Notes: a model not told the origin generated them from the letters alone. A stretch of DNA of 34,457 nucleotides from an uncultured Lachnospiraceae bacterium (GCA_948688495.1 CAPQSW010000037.1:1-34457), one strand, 5' to 3'. Shown: positions 1 through 9,282, counted from the first letter of the stretch. Translations and numbers: made by a program.

Positions 1-129
1 GGGAAAATGGATACGATTGATGAATTGTTTGGTTATACCATTCACAATGGAAAAGGAAAACCTACAAATTCTGAATTTATAGCTTTAATTGCAGACAAAA
101 TTCGGTTAGAATATAAGTTGAGAGAGTAA
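1..129 (+). CDS. spo0A: Spo0A, C-terminal end (partial)
   Basis: The reading frame open at the left edge encodes the last 42 residues of a protein and stops at 127-129. It contains FGYTIHNGKGKPTNSEFIAL followed by ADKIRLEYK. This matches the C-terminal end of the Spo0A DNA-binding domain, which in Bacillus ends with a very similar FGYTVS-KPTNSEFIA-ADKLRLEHK stretch. Spo0A is the response regulator that starts sporulation, binding 0A boxes when phosphorylated. Only the tail is visible, so the receiver domain and start cannot be checked. A small hairpin (CCCGC/GCGGG, about 134-149) follows the stop but has no T-tract, so I do not call it a terminator. Identification rests on my recall of the family's C-terminal sequence. 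Confidence 0.85.
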   Translation, partial: GKMDTIDELFGYTIHNGKGKPTNSEFIALIADKIRLEYKLRE

Positions 130-170
130 AATACCCGCACAGGATGCGGGGAAAGTTTGGAGGTTTTACT

Positions 171-1610
171 ATGAAGAAAATACTCTTTGCAGCATCCGAA
201 GGGAATCCTTTTATTAAGACAGGAGGACTTGCAGATGTAGTAGGCGCTTTGCCGAAATATCTGAATCGTAAGAAATTTGATGTGAGGGTAATCCTGCCGA
301 AATATTTGTGTATTCCGGAAGAAGACAGAAAAAAACTGTCGCATGTGACAGAATTTTATGCGGATATGCCGAGAGGGAGGGAGTACATAGGGATTGATAA
401 GTTTAAGGTAGAGGGTATTACCTACTATTTTATCGACAACGAGCATTATTTTGCAGGGGACAGTCCATACAATGAGATTTATGAGGATGTAAATAAATTT
501 GCATTCTATTCCAGGGCCGTGTTGGCATGCCTTCCCAAGATAAAATTCTGTCCAGACATTATTCACTGCCATGACTGGCAGGCGGCTTTGATACCGGTGT
601 TCCTGAAAGAGTTCTACGCGAAAGATTCATTTTATAAGAATACCGGAACCGTTCTGACCATTCATAATCAGAAGTTCCAGGGAAGATGGAGGATTGATGA
701 CATTGAAAATTGTCGGGATCTTCCGGCAGACTGTCGTTATAAGGCAATGGAGGCGTACCATGAGACGAATTTCCTAAAGGCCGGGATTTTGTATGCAGAC
801 CGGGTGACTACAGTCAGTGAGACTTATGCAGAGGAAATCAAGACCACGGCTGGAGGGGAAGGACTGGACGGCGTGATGTGTGAAATGTCTGGACGGCTGC
901 TGGGAATTGTCAATGGAATTGATAACGAAGAATATAATCCCATGACAGACCCGGCATTGAGCGCTCCATTTGGAGTGAAGAATATTTCCGGTAAGAAAAA
1001 GAACAAAAAGGCTCTACAGAAGGAATTAGGGCTACGGCAGGATGACTCTGCTATGCTGATTGGAATAGTTTCACGTCTGACAGAGCAGAAGGGCTTTGAT
1101 TTGGTGAACCGCATCATGGAAGAAATGCTAAATTCCATGAATGTACAAGTGGCGGTACTGGGTACGGGGGAAGACCGTTTTCAGGAATCATTCCAGTATT
1201 TTGATTGGAAATACGGCGGCCGGGTGTCTGTAACGATTGGTTATCAGGAGGAGCTTGCCCATAAAATTTATGGCGGGGCAGATGCATTCCTGATGCCGTC
1301 CCAGTTTGAACCTTGCGGACTGAGCCAGCTTATTAGTATGCGTTACGGTACGGTGCCAATTGTCCGGGAGACTGGAGGATTGAAAGACACCGTGGAACCA
1401 TACAATGAAATCTGGCAGACTGGGACGGGATTCAGTTTTGCAAATTATAATGCCAATGAGATGTTAATGATTATCCGTTATGCTTACGATGTTTTTCGGA
1501 ACCATCCCAAGGAATGGCTAAAGATGATGAAGCGCTGTATGAAAGCTGATCATTCCTGGCAGCAGTCTGCCGGAAAGTATGAGCAGATGTATCTGGATTT
1601 GCTGGGATAA
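171..1610 (+). CDS. glgA: Glycogen synthase (ADP-glucose type, GT5)
   Basis: A 479-residue protein of the usual GlgA length. It transfers glucose from ADP-glucose to the non-reducing end of a growing alpha-1,4-glucan. The N-terminal Rossmann domain carries the substrate-binding KTGGLADV motif at residues 16-23. The C-terminal GT-B domain carries PSQFEPCGLSQLISMRYG near residue 380, with the conserved Glu and the glycine-rich nucleotide-sugar site. The ATG at 171 is chosen over an upstream ATG at 144 because GGAGG at 159-163 is well spaced for it and the protein then begins at the standard MKKILFAASE. The gene starts 42 bases after spo0A and no other glg genes are in view, so it may be a single-gene unit or read through from upstream. 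Its 3' end faces the DUF5688 gene. Confidence 0.95.
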   Translation: MKKILFAASEGNPFIKTGGLADVVGALPKYLNRKKFDVRVILPKYLCIPEEDRKKLSHVTEFYADMPRGREYIGIDKFKVEGITYYFIDNEHYFAGDSPYNEIYEDVNKFAFYSRAVLACLPKIKFCPDIIHCHDWQAALIPVFLKEFYAKDSFYKNTGTVLTIHNQKFQGRWRIDDIENCRDLPADCRYKAMEAYHETNFLKAGILYADRVTTVSETYAEEIKTTAGGEGLDGVMCEMSGRLLGIVNGIDNEEYNPMTDPALSAPFGVKNISGKKKNKKALQKELGLRQDDSAMLIGIVSRLTEQKGFDLVNRIMEEMLNSMNVQVAVLGTGEDRFQESFQYFDWKYGGRVSVTIGYQEELAHKIYGGADAFLMPSQFEPCGLSQLISMRYGTVPIVRETGGLKDTVEPYNEIWQTGTGFSFANYNANEMLMIIRYAYDVFRNHPKEWLKMMKRCMKADHSWQQSAGKYEQMYLDLLG

Positions 1611-1659
1611 TCGGTTGGTCTGGTGCGCATAGCGCGGTTGTAAGTCTACAGTCACTGGA

Positions 1660-2613
1660 TTAAGATTGAAGCAGGGAAACCCTGTCGGCGCCTTTGTTAT
1701 AAAAATAGATGGAATCGGAGAGAATTTCTTCCGGTGCCACACCTGTCACGTTGATTTCATGGACAATGTTCTGGAAGTCACCTGGATGATCGGCAAAACG
1801 GGAAGGAATCAAGATGAATTCGTGGACGCTGCTAGGCAGTAGAATGAGATCGTCGTTGAGTTTTTCCGAAATCTTTTTTAGTACATCTGGATATAGGATA
1901 CAGCAGGCGCCAAAATAGCGTCTTTTGTTGGTAAGGACATACATCGGAAGTGGATTGGCGCTGTATTCTTCTGATATTTCTGCGGCTTCTGCCCCAGGCA
2001 GGATGGAGCAAATCAGGTCTGTGAGAGGCAAAAAGCTGTCGGGAAGAAGCTGCATGGTGTTCTGCTGGGCAAAGAGCAGAAGATTGTCTTTGGAAATGTT
2101 CCAGAAGGCAAGGTGGCTGTTGTGAATCAGTATGGAGGCGTTTTCCGAGGATTCACCTGGTACTAAATAATAGAATGTAATGGCTAGGTCTAAATATGTG
2201 AAATGGGGAATTTCTTTGAGAAGTTCCCTGTTTTTGCCATAATGGATAAGCTTGTAGACAATCCGTGGACGGACTTTCACCAAGCTGGTAAAAAAGGAAA
2301 CATCTATATTCTGCACATAGCGGTGCTCATGATAATACTGCAGAATCTGCTGACGGATTTTCGTAAAATCCGTACCCTGTTCGTACTGCTCAAAATAGCT
2401 TTCCAGATAAATTGTCGGGGATATATTGCTGCCGGGTTCTAAAATCGTCAGCCCATCGAGGGATAGCCGGTTATTGTGGGAAAAGGAATCAATAGAAATC
2501 CGGGTATCGGCAGGAAGGAACTCCCTGAGACTGGTAAGTAACTGTTGCTTGAATAAAGCATAGTTATCTGTTTGGTTTGTATGTGTTTGTTGATAAAATG
2601 AATTGTTTGACAT
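1660..2613 (-). CDS. DUF5688 family protein
   Basis: A 317-residue soluble protein without signal peptide or membrane segments. The C-terminal part reads SVHEFILIPS, then VHEINVTGVAPEEILSDSIY near the end. That is the pattern I associate with DUF5688 proteins of Lachnospiraceae (an HE-hydrophobic-P stretch, then a V-x-E-[IV]-N segment and a LSD-x-[IV]-Y ending). The biochemical role is unknown. The reading frame is open as far as 2796, but the ATG at 2613 is preferred: GGAGGT (2618-2623) lies just before it, and the longer form would run through the terminator at 2647-2674 and into the end of potD. The gene lies downstream of potD on the same strand but is separated from it by that terminator, so it is probably expressed separately. 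Confidence 0.7.
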   Translation of the reverse strand: MSNNSFYQQTHTNQTDNYALFKQQLLTSLREFLPADTRISIDSFSHNNRLSLDGLTILEPGSNISPTIYLESYFEQYEQGTDFTKIRQQILQYYHEHRYVQNIDVSFFTSLVKVRPRIVYKLIHYGKNRELLKEIPHFTYLDLAITFYYLVPGESSENASILIHNSHLAFWNISKDNLLLFAQQNTMQLLPDSFLPLTDLICSILPGAEAAEISEEYSANPLPMYVLTNKRRYFGACCILYPDVLKKISEKLNDDLILLPSSVHEFILIPSRFADHPGDFQNIVHEINVTGVAPEEILSDSIYFYNKGADRVSLLQS

Positions 2614-2646
2614 AATTACCTCCTGCGCTGTGCTGGCAGTAGCAGG

Positions 2647-2674
2647 AAAAGCCCACACGAAATGTGTGGACTTT
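2647..2674 (-). terminator. Rho-independent terminator after potD
   Basis: Read on the minus strand, AGTCCACAC pairs with GTGTGGGCT around an ATTTC loop and is followed by TTTT (the complement of 2647-2650). It lies 64 bases past the potD stop and before the DUF5688 start, so it should end the pot operon transcript. Confidence 0.7.
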
Positions 2675-2737
2675 AGTGTAGCATGTCTAAAGGGAAAATG
2701 CAATGTATAAATAAAAAATTCATATAATCGTAATCGC

Positions 2738-3793
2738 TCAGTCCGCAGATTTGATTTCCTTCCAATAAAGGTTATACCGCATGGTAGCCTCATCATCTAA
2801 GGATTTTAAGACTTCGCAGTTATCCAAAACCTCTTTGGGAGGAAAGATGGTAGGATTTTTTTGGAGTTCTGGATCTAAGGAATCCTTTACTTTCGTATTA
2901 GGCGTTGCGTAATATACATAGTCAAAATTCAGACTGGCAATATCTTCGCGGCAGAGGAAATTCAGAAATTTCTCAGCGTTCTCTTTGTGTTTTGCGCTCT
3001 TTGGCATGAACCAGCAGTCAATCCACATGTTGGAACCCTCTTTTGGCACGGAAAATGCCAGTTTGTCGTTGTATTCCAGTGCGAGTCCGGCTTCCCCGGA
3101 GTAAACCACTGCCATGGCTGCATTTTCCGCAATCATTTCATCCTGGGCTTCATCCACAAGATAAGAATAAATAAGCGGCTTTTGTGCGATGAGAAGCTTC
3201 TGTGCTTCGCGCAGCTTTTCATCGTCTGTGGTGTTTAAGGAATAGCCAAGACGTTTTTGCGCTACCATGAAAGAGTCGCGGACGGAGTCTGCCATGATAA
3301 TTTTGCCGGCATAAGCCTCATCCCATAAAATGTCCCAGGAATCCACTTTGGATTCATCTATCATTTCTTTATTGTAAAGAATACCTACGGTTCCAAAAAA
3401 ATAGGGAAGCGTGTATTTATTTTTTTCGTCGAAGGATCTTGAAAAGTCGAAATACGTCTGATCCAGATTTTTTACAAGTGGAATATTGTCATAGTTCATT
3501 TCCAGGACTTCACCTTCGTTGATAAGTTTTTCAATCATATAGTCAGAGGTGCAGATTAAGTCATAGTCAATCGCACCCGCCTTGTATTTGGTATACATAT
3601 TTTCCGGGGTAATGTATTCCTCATATTCTACTTTAATGCCAGTTTCATCCTCGAACATGTCCAATACCTTTGGCTCAATGTATTTGCCATAATTTAAGAC
3701 TGTCAGGGTATTGGGCGAATCCTTTCCCATGCAGCCGGCAAAAAGTGCAGAAACAGACAGCATTGAGAGTAGTATCAGTAATGTCTTTTTCAT
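2738..3793 (-). CDS. potD: Spermidine/putrescine-binding lipoprotein PotD
   Basis: A 351-residue extracellular substrate-binding protein of a polyamine ABC importer. The N-terminus is a lipoprotein signal peptide with lipobox LFAGC (Cys21), so the mature protein should be tethered to the outer face of the membrane. The mature start (TLTVLNYGKYIEPKVLDMFE) and the later YKAGAIDYDLICTSDYMIE segment are typical of PotD/PotF binding proteins. A good ribosome binding site (AAAGGAG) precedes the ATG at 3793. The gene is last in the order regulator-potA-potB-potC-potD, with 15 bases after potC, and a terminator follows. The ligand (spermidine, putrescine or both) cannot be set from the sequence alone. 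Confidence 0.9.
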   Translation of the reverse strand: MKKTLLILLSMLSVSALFAGCMGKDSPNTLTVLNYGKYIEPKVLDMFEDETGIKVEYEEYITPENMYTKYKAGAIDYDLICTSDYMIEKLINEGEVLEMNYDNIPLVKNLDQTYFDFSRSFDEKNKYTLPYFFGTVGILYNKEMIDESKVDSWDILWDEAYAGKIIMADSVRDSFMVAQKRLGYSLNTTDDEKLREAQKLLIAQKPLIYSYLVDEAQDEMIAENAAMAVVYSGEAGLALEYNDKLAFSVPKEGSNMWIDCWFMPKSAKHKENAEKFLNFLCREDIASLNFDYVYYATPNTKVKDSLDPELQKNPTIFPPKEVLDNCEVLKSLDDEATMRYNLYWKEIKSAD

Positions 3794-3808
3794 AGCGGTT
3801 CTCCTTTC

Positions 3809-4585
3809 CTAATCCTGAGCTTCTTTGCGCGCAGCAGGCCTGAAATTTATAAAAAGAAGCAGTATCAGGGCAATCAGGAATAAAATGGTGGACAGAGCGT
3901 ACATTTCCGGGCGGATGCCCTTGCGCATTTCTGTGTAAATCATCGTGGACAGTGTGTTGATGCCGGCGCCTTTTGTAAAGTAAGTGACCGAGAAATCGTC
4001 CAGGGACATTGTCATTGCCATGAGAAAGCCGGAGAGTACTCCGGGCAGGATCTGCGGCCAGGTAATTTTATAAAATGCATACAGGGGTGTTGCGCCCAAA
4101 TCCAGAGCGGCTTCATACGTGGTGCGGCTGCTCTGCTTTAATTTGGGCAGGACATTTAAAATCACATAGGGGATATTAAATGTGATATGTGCAATCAATA
4201 CGGTGCTAAGCCCCAGGCGTGTAAAGCGTACAAATAAAAGCATCATGGAGATTCCCGTGACAATATCTGCATTCAGCAGGGGGATGTTGGTTGCGCCCAG
4301 CATAATGGCCCTGCCGCTTTTTTTCATGGCGTCAATACCGAGGGCGGCAAGTGTTCCAAGCAGTGTTGCAAGCAGTGCGGAAGCCAGGGAAACAAAAATG
4401 GTAGTGGAAAAGGCTTCCAAGATGGCACGGTTTGTAAAGAGTTCCCGGTACCAGCGCAACGTGAATCCGCCCCAGACAACCTTGGCCTTGGAGTTGTTAA
4501 AGGAGAGTACAATCAATACCATAATAGGCAGATATAGAAATAAAAAAATTATAAACAGGTAAATTCTTTCGATAGATTTCCGCAT
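3809..4585 (-). CDS. potC: Polyamine ABC transporter permease PotC
   Basis: A 258-residue inner-membrane permease with about six predicted hydrophobic segments. The EAA loop that docks the ATPase is visible as EAALDLGATPLYAFYKITWP at residues 158-177. With PotB it forms the translocation channel for spermidine/putrescine. Its start codon overlaps the potB stop by one base (TAATG), a sign of translational coupling. Length and position in the operon are typical of PotC. Confidence 0.92.
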   Translation of the reverse strand: MRKSIERIYLFIIFLFLYLPIMVLIVLSFNNSKAKVVWGGFTLRWYRELFTNRAILEAFSTTIFVSLASALLATLLGTLAALGIDAMKKSGRAIMLGATNIPLLNADIVTGISMMLLFVRFTRLGLSTVLIAHITFNIPYVILNVLPKLKQSSRTTYEAALDLGATPLYAFYKITWPQILPGVLSGFLMAMTMSLDDFSVTYFTKGAGINTLSTMIYTEMRKGIRPEMYALSTILFLIALILLLFINFRPAARKEAQD

Positions 4586-5406
4586 TAGGTAAAGCTGCCT
4601 CCTTCCCCATCTCCGTGTGAGTTCATCAGCGCCATGCTGGCAATGACAAATACCATCAATACGACGGAAAGCCCGGAACCCAGATTCCAGTTGTATTCCT
4701 GCATAAATGCCTGTTCAATAACATTTCCAATCAAAAGCACCTTGCCCCCGCCCAAAAGGTCCGAGATGGCAAAGGAGGTCAGCGCAGGGACAAAGACCAT
4801 AATAATCCCGCTGATGACGCCGGACATGGTCAGGGGCAGGATGATTTTAAAGAAAACCGTAATACGTCCGGCGCCTAAATCTTTTGCCGCCTCGATAATA
4901 TCCGGCTGGATTCGTGCCATAGCGTTATAAATTGGCAGTATCATAAAGGGCAGGAAGTCATATACCATGCAAAAAACCACAGCCTTTGGCGTATTTAGAA
5001 TATCAAGTCCCGGAAGTCCCAGTGTGCCCAGTAAAGAATTGATAACGCCGTTGTTGGACAGAAGCATCCGCCAGGCAAGGATGCGAAGCATAAAGTTCAT
5101 CCACATGGGCAGGATGAAAATAAATACAAGCAGCCCCTGGCTCTTTGATTTTATATTGTTTAATATCATTGCCACCGGATAGGAGAGCACCAGACAGATT
5201 ACCGTGCAGATAAAGGCGAGCTGTAAAGACAGGACCAAAGATTTCAGGTGCACGGAAAAGGCAATGGAGGAAATATTTAACAGGGAAAAGTTCCCGCTGG
5301 TAGTGGTAAATGCATAGTATAGAATCATTACCGTAGGCAGGAGGATAAATCCAGCCATCCATAAAATATAAGGTCCAGCTAAAAGCTGGCGTTTCAAATT
5401 ACGCAT
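4585..5406 (-). CDS. potB: Polyamine ABC transporter permease PotB
   Basis: A 273-residue membrane permease, partner of PotC. The N-terminus (MRNLKRQLLAGPYILWMAGF) starts the first membrane span. The EAA loop is EAAKDLGAGRITVFFKIILP in the second half. An ATG at 5430 would add eight residues, but it has no ribosome binding site, whereas the ATG at 5406 follows an AAAAGGCGGTGG stretch, so the shorter form is preferred. Either start overlaps the 3' end of potA (stop at 5399), suggesting coupled translation. The C-terminal end is polar and short. Confidence 0.9.
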   Translation of the reverse strand: MRNLKRQLLAGPYILWMAGFILLPTVMILYYAFTTTSGNFSLLNISSIAFSVHLKSLVLSLQLAFICTVICLVLSYPVAMILNNIKSKSQGLLVFIFILPMWMNFMLRILAWRMLLSNNGVINSLLGTLGLPGLDILNTPKAVVFCMVYDFLPFMILPIYNAMARIQPDIIEAAKDLGAGRITVFFKIILPLTMSGVISGIIMVFVPALTSFAISDLLGGGKVLLIGNVIEQAFMQEYNWNLGSGLSVVLMVFVIASMALMNSHGDGEGGSFT

Positions 5407-6472
5407 CTGATTCCACCGCCTTTTCATCATTGGATTCTGGTTTGTTCATAATCTGGATATTAAAGGGGTCCACACAAATCCCCACATGGGAACCCACTGG
5501 ATGCATCTGAGTCGTGTGTACCAGCCATTCATAGCCGTTTGCCAGCACATCTATTTCCCAGTGGACACCCTTAAAAATCAAGGAAGTCACATCCCCTTGT
5601 AACATGCCCGATTCAGGGGCGGTAAGTTCTACATCTTCCGGGCGGATAACCACGTCTACCGGGGTGTTATTTCCAAATCCCACGTCTACACAGGGAAAGT
5701 TGACGTCCAGGATACGCACCAGCCGGTCGTGAAGCATTGTGCCATTTATAATATTGCTCTCCCCGATGAAATCCGCCACAAAAGCGTTGGTCGGTTCATT
5801 GTAAATATCTTCCGGTGTGCCAATCTGCTGGATATATCCCTGATTCATGACTACAATCGTATCGGACATGGTAAGTGCTTCTTCCTGGTCATGTGTTACA
5901 TATATAAAAGTAATCCCAAGTTCATTTTTCAGCCGTATCAGTTCGTACTGCATATCTTGGCGCAGCTTTAGGTCCAGGGCGCCTAAGGGTTCATCCAAAA
6001 GAAGGACTTTCGGTTCATTGACAATAGCGCGGGCAATGGCAATCCGCTGCTGCTGCCCACCGCTTAGAGAGTCTACCGTACGTTTTTCAAAGCCGTCCAG
6101 ATTCACAAGTTTCAGGGCATAGCGAATTTTGTCTGCAATGTAGGTTTTACTTTTTTTGCGGATTTTTAATCCAAAAGCAATGTTTTCTGCAATCGACATA
6201 TGGGGAAAGAGGGCATATTTTTGAAAGACCGTATTTAACTGCCGCTCATTGGGAGGAAGGTTTGCGATATCTTTCCCGTCAAAAATGACGTTTCCCGTAT
6301 CCGGCATCTCAAAGCCGCCAATAATCCTCAGTGTCGTAGTTTTGCCGCAGCCGGAAGGCCCAAGCAGCGTAAGAAATTCATTTTCCCGTATATATAAGTT
6401 CAGGTCATCCAGCACCATCTGCCCATCAAAGGATTTGCTGATATGCTGTAAATCAATCAATCGTTTGTTCAT
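5399..6472 (-). CDS. potA: Polyamine ABC transporter ATP-binding protein PotA
   Basis: A 357-residue cytoplasmic ATPase that drives the PotBC importer. Visible motifs are Walker A GPSGCGKT (residues 38-45), signature LSGGQQQR (136-143), Walker B LLLDEP (157-162) and the switch histidine in YVTHDQEEA. A TOBE-type regulatory domain follows from about residue 235 (VVIRPEDVEL). It has a strong AGGAGG ribosome binding site directly after the regulator stop. It is the second gene of the operon, 12 bases from the regulator. Confidence 0.93.
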   Translation of the reverse strand: MNKRLIDLQHISKSFDGQMVLDDLNLYIRENEFLTLLGPSGCGKTTTLRIIGGFEMPDTGNVIFDGKDIANLPPNERQLNTVFQKYALFPHMSIAENIAFGLKIRKKSKTYIADKIRYALKLVNLDGFEKRTVDSLSGGQQQRIAIARAIVNEPKVLLLDEPLGALDLKLRQDMQYELIRLKNELGITFIYVTHDQEEALTMSDTIVVMNQGYIQQIGTPEDIYNEPTNAFVADFIGESNIINGTMLHDRLVRILDVNFPCVDVGFGNNTPVDVVIRPEDVELTAPESGMLQGDVTSLIFKGVHWEIDVLANGYEWLVHTTQMHPVGSHVGICVDPFNIQIMNKPESNDEKAVESDA

Positions 6473-6484
6473 ATTGGTATCCTC

Positions 6485-7024
6485 CTAAAAAATGGGGGGA
6501 GTACTTATCCAGAGTATGGATGCTTCCCGGTCTCCGCAATTCTCTATATAGTGTTTTTTTCCGGCAATAAAGTAAAAGGATTCTCCGTGTTTTACAGTGA
6601 AAGAGCGTGATCCATAGAACAGCCGGATGCTGCCATGTAACACATAACCAAATTCCTCCGCCTCATGGGGAAGCTGGATCTCGGAAGTTCCGTGGGGCGC
6701 TAATGTCATAAGCACCGGTTCCATGGCGTTTTTCTGGGCGTTGGGAATCAGCCATTTAATCTGGTGGCCGAGCGTATCCTTCTCCTTAACGAAATAATCC
6801 TCCTGCCGGAAGACAATCTGTTCCGGTTCCTGGTCTGTAAAAAATTCTGCCGGTGTTGTGCCCAGGCACTGAATGATGTCTAACAGCGTGCCCACAGAAG
6901 GGGAGGTCAGGTTGCGTTCCAACTGGGAAATAAATCCTTTGGAGAGTTCGCTTCGGTCTGCAAGCTCCTGTTGTGTCAATCCGTACTGGATGCGCAGTTC
7001 TTTCATGCGGTGCCCAATATCCAT
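6485..7024 (-). CDS. XRE-cupin transcriptional regulator of the pot operon
   Basis: A 179-residue protein with two domains. An N-terminal XRE helix-turn-helix occupies about residues 5-60 (MKELRIQYGLTQQELADRSE, then KGFISQLERN). A C-terminal cupin lies at about 110-175 (PHEAEEFGYVLHGSIRLFYG, GESFYFIAGKKHYIENCGD). This architecture is shared with PuuR-type regulators, in which the cupin may sense a small molecule. As first gene of the pot operon it most likely controls polyamine uptake, but whether it activates or represses is not shown. GGGAGG precedes the ATG at 7024. Confidence 0.88.
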   Translation of the reverse strand: MDIGHRMKELRIQYGLTQQELADRSELSKGFISQLERNLTSPSVGTLLDIIQCLGTTPAEFFTDQEPEQIVFRQEDYFVKEKDTLGHQIKWLIPNAQKNAMEPVLMTLAPHGTSEIQLPHEAEEFGYVLHGSIRLFYGSRSFTVKHGESFYFIAGKKHYIENCGDREASILWISTPPIF

Positions 7025-7092
7025 AGAAATCCTCCCTTCACGATAATAAAAGTAATAATGATTTTTTTGTTTAATAATAATAAACTAGCTAT

Positions 7093-7120
7093 ATTATAAG
7101 GGGAAAATAAAAAAAGTCAA
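7093..7120 (-). promoter_or_regulatory. Sigma-A promoter of the regulator-pot operon
   Basis: On the minus strand TTGACT (7115-7120) is separated by 16 bases from a perfect TATAAT (7093-7098). Transcription would begin near 7086, giving a leader of about 60 bases before the regulator ATG at 7024. The leader holds a run of TAATAATAATAAA-like AT repeats that could include an operator, but I cannot define one. Confidence 0.7.
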
Positions 7121-7448
7121 TAGGGAAATAAAAAAAAGCGCGGACCCATGAAAAATTATACAAAGAAAATAGCAAAAAGAAGGAAATCATAAAAAAACTA
7201 ACTAATAAAAGAAGAAATTATATTGATTTTTATTGTTAAAATGAGATAATAATACTATCTTCATAATATATGCTCTTTTATCAAGGATAAGATTTAGACA
7301 ATTTATAAATTACAGGAACAGGAGAGGAGGTTTATTGCCCGGGAGTAAGTTTTGGGCTCATGTAATAATCTGTTTAAAAAGCTTATCCCTTATACAAAGG
7401 ACATATGTGAAAATTCAGGTACATATACCAAGGAAGGGAGAAACGAAT
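7121..7448. other. Long AT-rich divergent intergenic region
   Basis: About 330 bases between the pot promoter and the LamG gene start. The left two thirds are very A/T rich. No gene or clear hairpin is seen. A plus-strand promoter is expected here, but I see only poor candidates (for example TTGTTA near 7230 with weak -10 matches). From 7335 there is a TTG codon with a good upstream GGAGG, in frame with the LamG protein. Confidence 0.4.
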
Positions 7449-9257
7449 ATGAGATTTAACAAAATAGTGAGCGGGCTGCTCGCTGGCGCCCTGGCGGTTA
7501 CTTCTGTATTTGCAGGGAATGTAACGACTGTAAAGGCAGAGGATGCAGCAGTAACGCCCATAGCGGTTTATAACTTTAATGCAATCGTTAGCGGTGGTGA
7601 CGGAATGCTGGGAGATGAGGTTACATTGATTGATCCAACAGCGAATGCACTAAATGAATACACCGGTGCTGCTGTATATGGACAGGGAAGAAGCGGGGAC
7701 AGTAACGATAAGGCAGTTAAAACAGGAACTTATGGTCTGAAATTGCCCCAGACGAATCTTGGCAGCGAGTACACCGTATCCATGTGGGTGAAGCCGGACG
7801 GTACGATTGCAGGGAATGCAAATGTGCTTTTTTTAGGACACCATAGTCCGGAGAAATGGGTCGGTGTAGCGGGAAATAATAACACCCAAAGCTGCAAAGT
7901 ATGGACCAATGATGTAAGCGCTGCCACTCATCATCAGACAGCGGCAAACCTTACGTTTCCCAAAGGCGAATGGACAATGGTTACACTGGCACAGTCAGGA
8001 CCGAATCTTGACGTCTATGAGAATGGTAAGCTTATAGGATCTTATGATAAAGCAGCGGAGGCTTTGAACGGTGCAAATCAGAGTATTTATCTGGCGACCT
8101 GTTTCTGGGATCCCTCCTTTAAGGGATATATTGACGATGTTCAGGTTTATAATAAGAGGCTGAATGCACTCCAGGTGTATAAGCTCTTTGATACAAGAGA
8201 GGAATCGGAGGTTTATGCAGATGGAGTATTATCAGTAACTAAGCAGATGGTGATGTTTGTAGGGAGTAAAAGTGCAAAAGTTACGGTAGAACCAATAGCT
8301 GGTGTTAACCCACAGAATATTACATACAGCTATGAATCTTCCGATCCATCTGTTGCAAAGGTAGATGCGTCTACCGGCGAGATTACGGCAGTAAAAGAAG
8401 GGACGGTCACAATTACAACCAAAGTTGTATATAACGGGGAAGAAGCTACAGCCAAGACCGCCAAGACGAACATTATTGTAAAACAACCCTATGTAGAAGA
8501 AGTTAAGGTCAATCCGTTTGCAAAAATTAAGCGTACGGCATTTGCTGATTTTACAATAGGACCTAAGGCCGCCAGCAATGTTCTGTCGAATGCAATTCCT
8601 GCGGATGTAAAGAATCTTGTTACCGTGGAATATACATCCAGCAAGCCGGGCGTTGCAACGGTAAACAGGACTACCGGCGTTGTGACGGGCGTAAAGGCAG
8701 GCTATACCATCATTACCACGAAGGTAAAAGCAAAATCCGACGGTTTTGAGATGGAATACCAGACGGTAGTGAAAGTAGACCTTAACATGAAGGGGATTAC
8801 GGTAAGTGCGCCGAAGACAAGTTTAGGAAAAGGCGAGAAGTTTAAGATTTCTGTCAATTATCCGGCAGCAGTGGAGACGGCAGGACCCTCGGTTACCTAT
8901 AAGGCGACAGGTGCAGTTTCCGTGAAGAACGGCGAGGTGATTGCGAAAAAGGCTGGAAATGGAACCGTAATTGTCAAGATTAAAGCAGGCGGAAAAAGTA
9001 TCACCAAGAAAGTGAAATTCAAGGTTGGAGATATCACAGGTGCTTCTAAGGTAAAAGTGAAGAAGTCCATTACCTTGAAAGTGACGGGAATCAGCGGTAA
9101 GGCAACATGGTCGCTGGACAGCAAGGGCAAGAAGCTGGCATCCATCAATAAGAAGACCGGTAAACTGACAGCCAAGAAGAAAACCGGTAAGGTGACAGTG
9201 ACAGCCAAGGTTGGAAAAGTTACCATGAAAAAGAAAATTACGATTTCGAAGAAATAG
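7449..9257 (+). CDS. Secreted LamG-fold protein with Big_2 domains
   Basis: A 602-residue exported protein. A signal peptide covers residues 1-30 (MRFNKIVSGLLAGALAVTSV, cleavage expected after VKA). A concanavalin/LamG-like domain follows at about 36-250, with the typical YTVSMWVKPDG and GYIDDVQVYNKRLNALQVYK pieces. Bacterial Ig-like Big_2 repeats follow, with SSDPSVAKVD near 296 and SSKPGVATVN near 395, then a degenerate one near 494. The last 80 residues are extremely lysine rich. There is no LPXTG motif or transmembrane anchor, so surface retention may depend on charge. An in-frame TTG at 7335 would add 38 residues, but the ATG at 7449 directly starts the signal peptide and has GGGAG upstream. 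The gene is 25 bases from the GH43-like gene, probably one transcript. LamG may bind the same glycan that the neighbour cleaves; this is inference. Confidence 0.8.
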   Translation: MRFNKIVSGLLAGALAVTSVFAGNVTTVKAEDAAVTPIAVYNFNAIVSGGDGMLGDEVTLIDPTANALNEYTGAAVYGQGRSGDSNDKAVKTGTYGLKLPQTNLGSEYTVSMWVKPDGTIAGNANVLFLGHHSPEKWVGVAGNNNTQSCKVWTNDVSAATHHQTAANLTFPKGEWTMVTLAQSGPNLDVYENGKLIGSYDKAAEALNGANQSIYLATCFWDPSFKGYIDDVQVYNKRLNALQVYKLFDTREESEVYADGVLSVTKQMVMFVGSKSAKVTVEPIAGVNPQNITYSYESSDPSVAKVDASTGEITAVKEGTVTITTKVVYNGEEATAKTAKTNIIVKQPYVEEVKVNPFAKIKRTAFADFTIGPKAASNVLSNAIPADVKNLVTVEYTSSKPGVATVNRTTGVVTGVKAGYTIITTKVKAKSDGFEMEYQTVVKVDLNMKGITVSAPKTSLGKGEKFKISVNYPAAVETAGPSVTYKATGAVSVKNGEVIAKKAGNGTVIVKIKAGGKSITKKVKFKVGDITGASKVKVKKSITLKVTGISGKATWSLDSKGKKLASINKKTGKLTAKKKTGKVTVTAKVGKVTMKKKITISKK

Positions 9258-9282
9258 GGATCATGACAGGAGGTAAGGGAAT

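Noticed and set aside
133..150. Hairpin CCCGC/GCGGG after spo0A as a terminator
   Set aside because: The stem is five pairs and no T-tract follows; it precedes the glgA ribosome binding site.
2614..2796. N-terminal extension of the DUF5688 protein
   Set aside because: The extension would be encoded by the potD terminator and the end of potD.
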